DNA from: Candidatus Melainabacteria bacterium
GTDB lineage: Bacteria > Cyanobacteriota > Vampirovibrionia > Obscuribacterales > Obscuribacteraceae
DNA: 64,000 bases
Assembly (NCBI GenBank): GCA_003963305.1
Contig: RXJR01000004.1
Location: 556,253 to 620,252 of the forward strand
Direction of reading: 5' to 3'
Positions 56,412 through 64,000 of the stretch are shown piece after piece. The position numbers and the translations under genes are program-made. The notes beneath the pieces were generated by a model. The model saw only the letters and a list, made by a program, of their open reading frames with translations. It was not told where the DNA came from and searched no databases. Each line of letters starts with the position of its first letter. The first letter of the stretch is position 1.

Positions 56412-57185
56412 TTAACCTGCCTTCCTGGATCTGCGACCAGCATTTTTGTTGCCGGGGCCGCCGCCGCGATTATCACGACCTTGCTGCTCTCCGCCACCTT
56501 GTTGATTACGTTCCGATTGAGTTTTGATGTTGGGCGGTGACCATTGTCCCGGTTCCAACTCGCCTCTGAAGATCCAGACTTTGATGCCGATCAGACCCAT
56601 CATGGTGTGGGCTTCGGCCAAGCCGTAGTCGACGTCAGCTCTCAATGTTTGTAGTGGAATACGACCTTCTTTGGCCCATTCCGTTCTGGCGATTTCAGCA
56701 CCACCCAATCGACCGGCGACCATGACTTTGACGCCAACGGCTCCAGCTCTCATGCAGCGCTGCATCGCTTGCTTCATAGCGCGTCTGAATGCGACACGCT
56801 TTTCCAGCTGTTGTGCGATCGACTCGGCCACGAGTTGCGACTCGAGATCGACGCGGTTGATTTCAAGAATATTGATTCTGATATCGACACCGGTGCGGTT
56901 GAGCAATGCTTTCAAGCGTTGGCTCAAGGTTTCGATGCCCTGTCCACCTTTGCCGACGACGACGCCTGGGCGAGCGGTGTAGATATCGAGTTGAATTTGA
57001 TCAGCTTTGCGCGAAATGTCTACTTTGGAGACGCCGGCGTTCGACAGTTCTTTCTTCAAGAAACGACGAATGCGATAGTCTTCTTCCATAAGCGCCGGCA
57101 CGTCTTTCTTGTTGACGAACCAGTTTGAGCGCCATCCTCTATGAATGCCGAGACGGAAGCCGTTAGGATTTACTTTCTGACCCAC
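56412..57185 (-). CDS. rpsC: 30S ribosomal protein S3
   Basis: 257 residues. [18 protein letters not shown], a KH domain ([14 protein letters not shown]) and a Gly/Gln/Arg-rich tail of about 40 residues. Confidence 0.97.
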   Translation of the reverse strand: MGQKVNPNGFRLGIHRGWRSNWFVNKKDVPALMEEDYRIRRFLKKELSNAGVSKVDISRKADQIQLDIYTARPGVVVGKGGQGIETLSQRLKALLNRTGVDIRINILEINRVDLESQLVAESIAQQLEKRVAFRRAMKQAMQRCMRAGAVGVKVMVAGRLGGAEIARTEWAKEGRIPLQTLRADVDYGLAEAHTMMGLIGIKVWIFRGELEPGQWSPPNIKTQSERNQQGGGEQQGRDNRGGGPGNKNAGRRSRKAG

Positions 57186-57205
57186 TGTGAAATAGCTCCT
57201 TTGCT

Positions 57206-57553
57206 TTAGACGTCTGACACAACGACAGTAATGTGACTTGATTTTTTGAGAATTGGATAAGCACGACCACGAGCTCTAGGCTGGATGCGCTTCAGGGTTG
57301 GTCCCTGGTCTGCATATGCTTCAACGACTTTCAGTTCGTTGGCTTCAGCTTCGGTGATTGGTGCCTTTTCAGCGTTGATCAAATTGAACATCGCCGATCT
57401 CAAAACTTTTTCTACTTCGCGAGCTGCCGAGAAAGGCATGAAACGAAGAATGGTGACAGCTTCACTGCAAGATTTGCCGCGAATTTCGTTAACGACGCGA
57501 CGCACCTTACGCGGTGACATTCTGATCCACTTAGCTTGTGCTTTGCTTTGCAT
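57206..57553 (-). CDS. rplV: 50S ribosomal protein L22
   Basis: 115 residues. [20 protein letters not shown] and [21 protein letters not shown] are diagnostic. Confidence 0.98.
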   Translation of the reverse strand: MQSKAQAKWIRMSPRKVRRVVNEIRGKSCSEAVTILRFMPFSAAREVEKVLRSAMFNLINAEKAPITEAEANELKVVEAYADQGPTLKRIQPRARGRAYPILKKSSHITVVVSDV

Positions 57554-57555
57554 GA

Positions 57556-57837
57556 TTACCCTCTCTTCGCCGTCTTATCGCCACCGGCATGACCCTTGAA
57601 GTAGCGGGTCGGTGCGAATTCGCCCAATCTGTGACCGATCATTTGTTCCGTAACGTAGACAGGCACATGCTTGCGACCATTGTAGATAGCAATTGTGTGA
57701 CCGATCATCTCAGGAATGATCATCGATGATCTAGACCAGGACTTGATCACCCGTTTGTCACCTTTACGGTTCATATCCTCAATTCTCTTAGCGAGAGATG
57801 AGTGAACGAAAGGTCCTTTTTTTAGCGATCTAGACAC
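57556..57837 (-). CDS. rpsS: 30S ribosomal protein S19
   Basis: 93 residues. [19 protein letters not shown] and [20 protein letters not shown] are diagnostic. Confidence 0.98.
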   Translation of the reverse strand: MSRSLKKGPFVHSSLAKRIEDMNRKGDKRVIKSWSRSSMIIPEMIGHTIAIYNGRKHVPVYVTEQMIGHRLGEFAPTRYFKGHAGGDKTAKRG

Positions 57838-57863
57838 GAACTATGTCCTCCTAATCCAGTTAA

Positions 57864-58694
57864 TTACTTGACGCGACGTTTGACGATGAACTTATCCGAC
57901 GTGTAGTGCTTGCCACGACGAGTCTTGTAACCCATCGCCGGCTTGCCCCATGGTGTCTGCGGCTTACCACCGATTGGTGACTTACCTTCACCACCACCAT
58001 GTGGATGGTCGATAGCGTTCATGGTGACACCGCGGTTGGCTGGTTTGATACCCATCCAACGGCTTCTGCCTGCCTTACCGATACGAATATTTTTTGCATC
58101 AGGATTGCTCAACTGTCCGATGGTGGCGATGCAATCGATGCTAACCATGCGCATTTCGCTTGATGGCAAACGCAATGTGCACATCTTGCCTTCTTTGGCT
58201 AGAACTTGAATCTGAATGCCGGCAGCGCGTCCGAGCTGTCCACCTTTTCCAGGTGTCAGTTCGACGTTGTGCACCATCGTACCCAGTGGTATCGAGCGCA
58301 ATGGCAACGCGTTTCCGTTTTTCACTTCAGCAGTCGGACCAGACATGATCGCATCGCCAACCTTCACACCCAGAGGAGCGAGAATGTAGCGCTTTTCGCC
58401 GTCTGCATATTGCAGCAAGCAGATGCGAGCGTTGCGGTTTGGATCGTATTCAACCGATTTGACTACAGCAGGAATGCCGTGTTTGTTGCGCTTGAAATCG
58501 ATGATGCGGTAGGCGCGTTTGTGACCGCCACCTTTGTGGCGTACAGTCAGTTTGCCCTGATTGTTGCGGCCACCTTTGCTCTTCATTGGTTGCAGGAGTG
58601 ATTTTTCGGGCGTACTTGTCGTAATGTCCGAGAAATCGTGCACCGTCATGTTACGGCGCCCTGCTGATGTTGGATTGACTTTCCGGGGAGGCAT
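57864..58694 (-). CDS. rplB: 50S ribosomal protein L2
   Basis: 276 residues. [18 protein letters not shown] includes the conserved His near the peptidyl transferase centre. Confidence 0.98.
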   Translation of the reverse strand: MPPRKVNPTSAGRRNMTVHDFSDITTSTPEKSLLQPMKSKGGRNNQGKLTVRHKGGGHKRAYRIIDFKRNKHGIPAVVKSVEYDPNRNARICLLQYADGEKRYILAPLGVKVGDAIMSGPTAEVKNGNALPLRSIPLGTMVHNVELTPGKGGQLGRAAGIQIQVLAKEGKMCTLRLPSSEMRMVSIDCIATIGQLSNPDAKNIRIGKAGRSRWMGIKPANRGVTMNAIDHPHGGGEGKSPIGGKPQTPWGKPAMGYKTRRGKHYTSDKFIVKRRVK

Positions 58695-58730
58695 TTGTCT
58701 GAGGTCCTTTTCCTAAAGTGTTGTCTTAGC

Positions 58731-59033
58731 TTAGGCGCTAAATATGGTGAGAGGATCGCCCTTGATGGTAACGATCGCTTTCTTGCTGTCTTTCGGCTTT
58801 CTTCCATGTCTCTTCGAACGACGGATGCGTCCTCTGATAGGAAGAGTGTTTACGCTTAGAACTTCAGTCTTTTGGTTATAGACTTCGCTCAACAGCAGCT
58901 CGAGTGCTTCTGCAATCTCGATTTTATTGGCATCCTTCAATACTTCGAATGTGTATTGCCCTTGCTCTGCCAATAGAGCTGATTTCTCATTGATCAAGGG
59001 TCTCAAGATGATTTGTGATTGACGGCTGTTCAT
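58731..59033 (-). CDS. rplW: 50S ribosomal protein L23
   Basis: 100 residues. LRPLINEKSALLAEQGQYTFEV and VNTLPIRGRIRRSKRHGRKP form the exit-tunnel protein that docks trigger factor and SRP. Confidence 0.97.
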   Translation of the reverse strand: MNSRQSQIILRPLINEKSALLAEQGQYTFEVLKDANKIEIAEALELLLSEVYNQKTEVLSVNTLPIRGRIRRSKRHGRKPKDSKKAIVTIKGDPLTIFSA

Positions 59034-59072
59034 CGGTTTTTCCTGGATTTATCCTGGTCGTTTGACTCTCAA

Positions 59073-59858
59073 TTACGATTCGCTTGAATCTTTCTTTGGC
59101 TTAGCAGCCGGCTTTTTAGCAGGTGCTTCGTCAGATTTGGCTTTAGGTGCTTTCGCTTCTGCAGCTTTAGCAACTGGAGCCTTTTTTGCTTTCTTTTCAG
59201 CAGGAGCTGCTTCTTTGTCAGCCGTCTGCTTGAAACGATTGTGAATCGTTTGGATTGTGCTTTCTGTGGTCAGCACAACTTCTGATTCGAGCAGGTCCTT
59301 CACGTTCAGGTTGCTGACGTGAATGACTTTCAGTCCGTCAATGTTGCGTGCAGCGAGCTGTACGCGCTTGTCTTCGTCATTTACATGATCGAGGACGAGA
59401 AGAATTTTTTGACCGTACAACTTCAAATCTTTGAGAGCGGTGGCAACTTGTTTGGTTTTGCCTTCAGTGATGGAAGCGAAGTTTTGAACAACGACGAGGT
59501 TGTCTTTCTTGGCTGCCAGAGCTGATTTGAGCGCAGCAACACGAGCCTTCTTCGGCATCGACTGCGAGAAATCTCTAGGCTTAGGACCGAAAGTGACACC
59601 GCCACCTTCCCACAAAGGCGAACGGATCGAACCAGCTCTGGCGCGACCGGTGCCTTTTTGACGCCATGGCTTTCTGCCGCCACCACGCACTTCGCTGCGT
59701 GTTTTGGTGTTGGCTGCGCCCGAACGTGCATTGGCTAGTTGGCGTACGAGTGCTGAGTGCAACAGACCGACGTTCGGCTCAACGCCGAAAACTGCGTCGT
59801 CTAGCCCGAGTTCACGGACCTTGTTGCCTTTCAAATCTAATACTTGAGCAGATGTCAT
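59073..59858 (-). CDS. rplD: 50S ribosomal protein L4 with Ala/Lys/Pro tail
   Basis: 261 residues against the usual 205-215. KPWRQKGTGRARAGSIRSPLW is the tunnel loop. About 50 C-terminal residues are Ala/Lys/Pro-rich (EKKAKKAPVAKAAEAKAPKA). Confidence 0.97.
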   Translation of the reverse strand: MTSAQVLDLKGNKVRELGLDDAVFGVEPNVGLLHSALVRQLANARSGAANTKTRSEVRGGGRKPWRQKGTGRARAGSIRSPLWEGGGVTFGPKPRDFSQSMPKKARVAALKSALAAKKDNLVVVQNFASITEGKTKQVATALKDLKLYGQKILLVLDHVNDEDKRVQLAARNIDGLKVIHVSNLNVKDLLESEVVLTTESTIQTIHNRFKQTADKEAAPAEKKAKKAPVAKAAEAKAPKAKSDEAPAKKPAAKPKKDSSES

Positions 59859-59890
59859 TGTTCGTTTCTCTTAGTTGAATCCCGTGCGGG

Positions 59891-60529
59891 TCAGTTCCAT
59901 TTAGTCTTTGAAGGCTTGATGGTCAGTAAGCCACCGTCGCTGCCAGGCACTGCGCCTTTGATCAGCAATACTTTCTTTTCAAGATCGACACTCACGACCT
60001 TCAAATGGCGAATGCAATGATTCTTGTTGCCCATTTGACCAGGCATGTGCAAGCCGCGGAAAACGCGACCGGGAGTGGTTCCTGCGCCAATAGAACCCAT
60101 TGAGCGGTGGAACTTGGAGCCGTGGCTCATCGGTCCACGACCAGCGTGATAGCGCTTGATCGTTCCCTGGAAACCTTTACCGATGGTTTTGCCGTGAACG
60201 TCAACAAGCATTCCTTCTTTCAAAATCTGATCGATAGGAAGGTTTTCGCCGACGTTGTAGGCGGCATTGTCTTCCAGGCGATACTCCTGCAATGGTTTCA
60301 CAGGTGACACGCTGTTCTTTTTGAAAGCGCCCAATTCAGGCTTGTTCAGCTTCTTCTCTTCAACGAGAAAACCACCAACTTGAACGGCTACGTAGCCATT
60401 CTTCTCTTTTGTAAGTTTCTGAGTGACGATGTTATCGCCGAGTTTGACAACGGTTACAGGAATGGCAAGTCCTTCTTTATCGAAGACTTGAGTCATTCCT
60501 ACTTTTTTGCCGATCACGCCTAATGTCAT
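59891..60529 (-). CDS. rplC: 50S ribosomal protein L3
   Basis: 212 residues from ATG 60529; the open frame extends to 60643 but MTLGVIGKKVGMTQVFDKEG is the proper N-terminus. KRYHAGRGPMSHGSKFHRSMGS is diagnostic. Confidence 0.97.
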   Translation of the reverse strand: MTLGVIGKKVGMTQVFDKEGLAIPVTVVKLGDNIVTQKLTKEKNGYVAVQVGGFLVEEKKLNKPELGAFKKNSVSPVKPLQEYRLEDNAAYNVGENLPIDQILKEGMLVDVHGKTIGKGFQGTIKRYHAGRGPMSHGSKFHRSMGSIGAGTTPGRVFRGLHMPGQMGNKNHCIRHLKVVSVDLEKKVLLIKGAVPGSDGGLLTIKPSKTKWN

Positions 60530-60554
60530 GACGAAATTTCCTTGTGTGCAATCT

Positions 60555-60905
60555 TTAGAGCTTGACTTCGATATCGACACCAGCCGGCAAGTCGAGACGC
60601 ATGAGCGCATCGGCTGTGGTCGGAGTCGGATCGACGATGTCAATCAATCTTTTGTGGATGCGGATTTCGAAGTGCTCACGCGATTTTTTGTCGACGTGAG
60701 GTGAGCGAAGCACGCAATAAACGCGCTTTCTGGTTGGCAGTGGCACTGGTCCACTGACCGTTGCACCAGTACGTTTAGCAGTCTCAACGATCTGATCTGA
60801 CGATTTATCGAGCAGTCTGTGGTCGTAAGACTTCAAGCGAATTCTGATTCGCTGGACCTTAGGACCAGCGGCATTATCATTCTTGTGTTTTTGGGCGCGA
60901 GCCAT
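60555..60905 (-). CDS. rpsJ: 30S ribosomal protein S10
   Basis: 116 residues from ATG 60905 (GGAG ten bases upstream), with about 13 extra N-terminal residues. [18 protein letters not shown] is diagnostic. First gene of the cluster. Confidence 0.97.
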   Translation of the reverse strand: MARAQKHKNDNAAGPKVQRIRIRLKSYDHRLLDKSSDQIVETAKRTGATVSGPVPLPTRKRVYCVLRSPHVDKKSREHFEIRIHKRLIDIVDPTPTTADALMRLDLPAGVDIEVKL

Positions 60906-61414
60906 CGGCGCGTATCTCCATTTCTGTTGAACCATGCGTGCAGCGCATGAAGCACGTCGCTATCACTAGCTCAGACTGCGGCTTTTCAGCACTGGACTGC
61001 ATCTAATGAACCAGATTAGCTGGTTCTTATAAATGAAGCCGCCACAGACTGACCGTTTCCAGCGGACGAACAACACATTGTACATATATCAAATAGCGCA
61101 AACGGCAAAATTTATTTGAGAATAAGATTTTGTTTCTTAATTCTCGTTCAACTAAAGCGAGCGGTTGTAGTCAGCATCTCAAGAACCTCTTCGTTCAAGG
61201 ACTCTGGAACATCGACCAGCGCCCTCCTGGCACTAAATTATGGAGTATTCAGTTGACATCAATGTGGAAGAGTCCTGGAGTACCTATCTTATGAACTCGG
61301 CGCCGCGTTTGTAAATTTCTTGAAGCAGATGCTCTTGCTGACGAGGAAGGGGCACAAGTCAGAATCCATATAAATGACCCTTACCTGGTCCCACATTATT
61401 TACGGCAACGACGT
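60906..61414. other. Intergenic region upstream of ribosomal cluster
   Basis: About 510 bases. The ribosomal promoter must lie here: an AT-rich minus-strand segment near 61070-61110 (TTGCCG, then TATGTA 16 bases on) is the best candidate. A minus-strand frame at 61148-61259 reads like a short protein broken by one frameshift. No intrinsic terminator for the membrane protein gene was seen. Confidence 0.45.
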
Positions 61415-63724
61415 TTACGACGTTTCCTTACGCCTCAAGGAAATGAGTGCCATCAAATAGACCGCTATGGCGAAATAGTAGAGCGATTCGTAGCCCAAAT
61501 AGAGTGCGTTGTACTCAAGCAAGCCGCCTGACAACGCTCCGATTATGTTCATCGCCATGGCGCTTCCGATATCCTCGACTTTGCTTAGCAAGATTGAAAA
61601 TATGACGCCAGAGAAGACAATAGGACAGGTCAAAATCGCCGTCATGCTCCATTCGTTCAGAGTATTGGCGTGCCCCAAATGGCAGACGTACGCGCTTGCA
61701 GCGAGGCTGCCGATCAGCAAGACGGCGGGCAAAATCAAATTATTCAATTTAACTTTCTCGACGATCAAATTCGAGATGAACGCCATCGAAATGACGGCGG
61801 CTACGACGATTGAAGTGACCAACCAGGTATTTCCAAATTGAAGTCCAAGCTCCGTGATCGCTTTCGTCTCGACAAGCATGAAGCCCGCTCCGAGCCAGAA
61901 AAACGGCATATAGTGTAACGAGAGCGGTGCCTTGTTGATCGTCCTGACTAACAAAACGGAGAGCGACAAAACAAGCAAAATCAGAGGCAGATACGACAGA
62001 GGAAAGCGTCTATGCGGCATATAGAAGAACGGCCAGTTGTCGGTCGACTCATCTACTGATGTCGTGTTGGGATCCAGATCGGTTCGCTTCACCATATAGT
62101 GACTCAAGTTAACTTCTGGTGGCACTTCAACCTTACCGTCGGCACCTTCAAGGAAGTTAGAAGAAGTGTCGTACAGCGTCATCAGCGTAAGTGGTGGCTG
62201 ACCGTCATACGCCATCTTCAGCATCTTCGTGATTTTGGCTTGCATATCAGGAAGCACGCCGACGAACGACATTGAGAACAATCCGTGTGGTGCCAAATGC
62301 TCGCGCGCTTCTTTGAACGATTCGACAGTGTAAATATATGAATCGACGCGCAACGATGACGACGAGCTAGACAGAGCGTGAGAGTCGATCAACGCATAAA
62401 CAATGATGTCGTATTTTGAATGAGTCTTGCGCAAGAACGCGCGTCCATCATTTAGAACCAAATTGACGCGCGGATCTTTATATGGTTCTTCCGGATGATA
62501 TAAACGACCGAATTGAGCAATCGCGGGGTCGATTTCCACGGCATCTACGTGTTCAACACCAGCCCGGAGGGCGGCGGCAACGTCATTACCAGATCCAGCG
62601 CCGATGATCAAAACATTCTTTGCGCCAGGATGAATTTTGTACGGCATATTGTAATACGCCGCCGGCAATTTCAATTCCGTAAATGCGTTGATGCTGGCTT
62701 CGCTGAGATCCAAAACACGTTGATAATAATAGCCAGCAGCCTTGATGGAAAGCCAACCGTGAACGTCTGCAGGTTCGAGCTCAATGATTTGATAAGGTGA
62801 ATGCACCACGCTGTATGCGAACCGCGTTGGCAAGCCAAGCAGAACTAATGCCACTATCGATACCACTCCGCCAAGCATCAACGATCGGGCGCCGTATGCA
62901 CCAAACAGCAAGCAACCTAGTAAGCAGAGACCAAGCCAGACGATAGGCGGCAGCCACAAGTAGCTGAGAACCGTCATTATCACGACGCCGAACAAACTTC
63001 CCAATAAATTTGCACCGTATGCAGGTAGTGCTTTGAGTCGGCTCATTAGCTTTCCGCACAATTGTCCAATCGGCAAAAATGCCAGAGACGTAAGGCAGAA
63101 CAGTAAGGCGAGAATAGAGTAGACGGCCAACCAATAAGCGATACTCCCCTCGTCAACCAACGCCACTCTAAGTGTGTGCTGGTCTCCGACGGTAGGCGGA
63201 CTGGCAATGGAATTAGTAATTGTAGAAAACTGCAGAAGAGAAACGAAAAATATCTGGTAACCAACGAGAATGATAGTGGAGAACAGAGGAATAGTGCGCG
63301 CGGCCGAGAGCGAATAACCAAGTCCGAGACCGGCGAAACAAGCAATCAAACCAAAATTTTTGAAAAATGCGAGGAAATCCACAGACGATGCTTGCCAGCG
63401 GATCAAAGAGAGTTCCAGGAGTAAACTCAAGGCAGCGCTCGCGAAAATATAGAAGAGCAACAATTTGACAGGCAACTTTTCCAAAAACGTCGTCTGTCGC
63501 AAAGACTCGCGGTCAAACCATTTAAGAGTTTTCTCGCTGGTAATCGGCTTGGCCAGTTTGCTGAACGACGCAATACAAAGTAGCAAACCAATGGCGTACA
63601 ATCCTGCCTGCCAGGCCGGCACTATCTTGATCAGGTAGGCCGTGGCAGTGGCCGCGCATGTGAAAACCACCGCGCTTGCAATCAAGACATATCGCAGCCA
63701 GGTCAAAAAAGTAAAAGTGATCAT
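61415..63724 (-). CDS. Membrane protein with spermidine-synthase-like domain
   Basis: 769 residues. About ten membrane segments lie in the N-terminal 340 residues, then a soluble Rossmann domain (NVLIIGAGSGNDVAAALRAG, HVDAVEIDPAIAQFGR, DPRVNLVLNDGRAFLRK), then five or six further spans. This layout is known from MFS-like/spermidine synthase fusion proteins. The Asp expected for aminopropyl transfer (usually a D-x-x-D or Y-DxI-x-D block) appears as KYDIIVYALIDSHAL, without the usual DxxD proton acceptor, so polyamine synthesis is doubtful. The physiological role is unknown. Confidence 0.82.
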   Translation of the reverse strand: MITFTFLTWLRYVLIASAVVFTCAATATAYLIKIVPAWQAGLYAIGLLLCIASFSKLAKPITSEKTLKWFDRESLRQTTFLEKLPVKLLLFYIFASAALSLLLELSLIRWQASSVDFLAFFKNFGLIACFAGLGLGYSLSAARTIPLFSTIILVGYQIFFVSLLQFSTITNSIASPPTVGDQHTLRVALVDEGSIAYWLAVYSILALLFCLTSLAFLPIGQLCGKLMSRLKALPAYGANLLGSLFGVVIMTVLSYLWLPPIVWLGLCLLGCLLFGAYGARSLMLGGVVSIVALVLLGLPTRFAYSVVHSPYQIIELEPADVHGWLSIKAAGYYYQRVLDLSEASINAFTELKLPAAYYNMPYKIHPGAKNVLIIGAGSGNDVAAALRAGVEHVDAVEIDPAIAQFGRLYHPEEPYKDPRVNLVLNDGRAFLRKTHSKYDIIVYALIDSHALSSSSSSLRVDSYIYTVESFKEAREHLAPHGLFSMSFVGVLPDMQAKITKMLKMAYDGQPPLTLMTLYDTSSNFLEGADGKVEVPPEVNLSHYMVKRTDLDPNTTSVDESTDNWPFFYMPHRRFPLSYLPLILLVLSLSVLLVRTINKAPLSLHYMPFFWLGAGFMLVETKAITELGLQFGNTWLVTSIVVAAVISMAFISNLIVEKVKLNNLILPAVLLIGSLAASAYVCHLGHANTLNEWSMTAILTCPIVFSGVIFSILLSKVEDIGSAMAMNIIGALSGGLLEYNALYLGYESLYYFAIAVYLMALISLRRKETS

Positions 63725-63909
63725 CTTGTCGAACCAAATTTATAGGACCCACGCCAAAAGCAACCTGGCACTTCTCTTCAAGTCTTGCCCCGTAGTAAGA
63801 GGTTCAAAACCGACGGAAAACAAACTGCATTCCCCAGTCATTTGAGCTTCCAGGTCCGTACCTATAAAGCAGTCGAGAGCACTGCCTGTGGTGACATCCG
63901 GGCCGCGAA

Positions 63910-64000
63910 TCTATTCGGCATAGGGGGAGCCCTCGCGGGCTCCGCCCTGCCACACCACCGTACAAGCGGGTCCGCATACGGCGGTTCGGTAGTTTAGGCA
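63910..64000 (-). mobile_element. 3' end of a group II intron (domains V and VI)
   Basis: On the minus strand, 63953-63987 folds as domain V: a nine-pair lower helix ACCGCCGTA/TACGGTGGT, a two-base bulge on the 3' side, and a short upper stem GCG/CGC. The catalytic triad reads CGC, as in bacterial class C and D introns, instead of AGC. Domain VI follows at 63914-63952: GGAGCCC/GGGCTCC closed by a GCGA loop, with an unpaired A in CCCTATGCC as the likely branch point. The 3' splice site is at about 63910-63914. The intron-encoded reverse transcriptase and the 5' end lie beyond the window. Confidence 0.8.

Noticed and set aside
59881..59890. CCCGTGCGGG palindrome after rplC
   Set aside because: Loop would be two bases; not a plausible RNA hairpin and no U-run.
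1..64000. CRISPR array, transposase gene, rRNA, phage or toxin-antitoxin system
   Set aside because: No regularly spaced repeats, transposase motifs, rRNA stretches or phage genes were seen; the only mobile element signal is the group II intron end.

Overview
The window looks like a piece of a non-photosynthetic cyanobacterial relative (Melainabacteria/Vampirovibrionia, perhaps Obscuribacterales). This is inference. The order rpsK-rpoA-rplQ-truA-rplM-rpsI without rpsD between rpsK and rpoA is typical of cyanobacteria, yet the cluster also holds rpsJ, rpmD and a short zinc-type rpsN, which photosynthetic cyanobacteria usually lack at this locus. No photosynthesis gene is visible. Translation follows the standard bacterial code and Shine-Dalgarno sequences are often clear.

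Layout. 1-4.1 kb (+): the 3' part of an acetyl-CoA synthetase gene, dnaB, and a one-membrane-span protein. 4.2-11.1 kb (-): a chaperone group grpE-dnaK-dnaJ followed by an exported beta-propeller protein and a small exported protein. 11.4-19.2 kb: single genes and pairs, namely a dipeptide epimerase, an EamA transporter, a GntR-type regulator, a guanidinium exporter of the SMR family behind a two-hairpin guanidine-II (mini-ykkC) riboswitch, a coiled-coil membrane protein, and a GCS2-type ligase paired with an MFS transporter. 19.2-27.4 kb (-): a Tad (tight adherence) pilus operon, two Flp pilins-tadE-cpaB-tadG-like-tadZ-tadA-tadB-tadC, ending in a membrane-anchored cytochrome c. 28-42 kb: glycosyltransferases, a CHAD protein, trxB with an overlapping haem-oxygenase-fold oxidase, a YyaL-type thioredoxin-domain protein, a three-gene operon (zinc-ribbon protein, Fe-S-type cysteine-cluster protein, multi-span TPR protein) and small membrane/TPR proteins. 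42-61 kb (-): an almost uninterrupted S10-spc-alpha ribosomal protein cluster with secY, adk, map, infA and rpoA, then truA-rplM-rpsI. 61.4-63.7 kb (-): a membrane protein with a spermidine-synthase-like domain. The last 90 bases hold the 3' end (domains V and VI) of a group II intron whose body lies outside the window.

How the parts work together. The ribosomal cluster, SecY, Adk, Map and IF-1 form the growth core, with one strong intrinsic terminator between rplQ and truA and several intergenic stem-loops that may be regulatory leaders. The chaperone group handles folding. The Tad operon would build surface fibres, but the secretin, prepilin peptidase and pilotin genes are not in this window. 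The clearest regulatory element is the guanidine-II riboswitch: promoter, two ACGR-loop hairpins, Shine-Dalgarno and exporter gene lie within about 100 bases.

Limits: names come from reading motifs and comparing with remembered families. No alignment, folding or database search was run.
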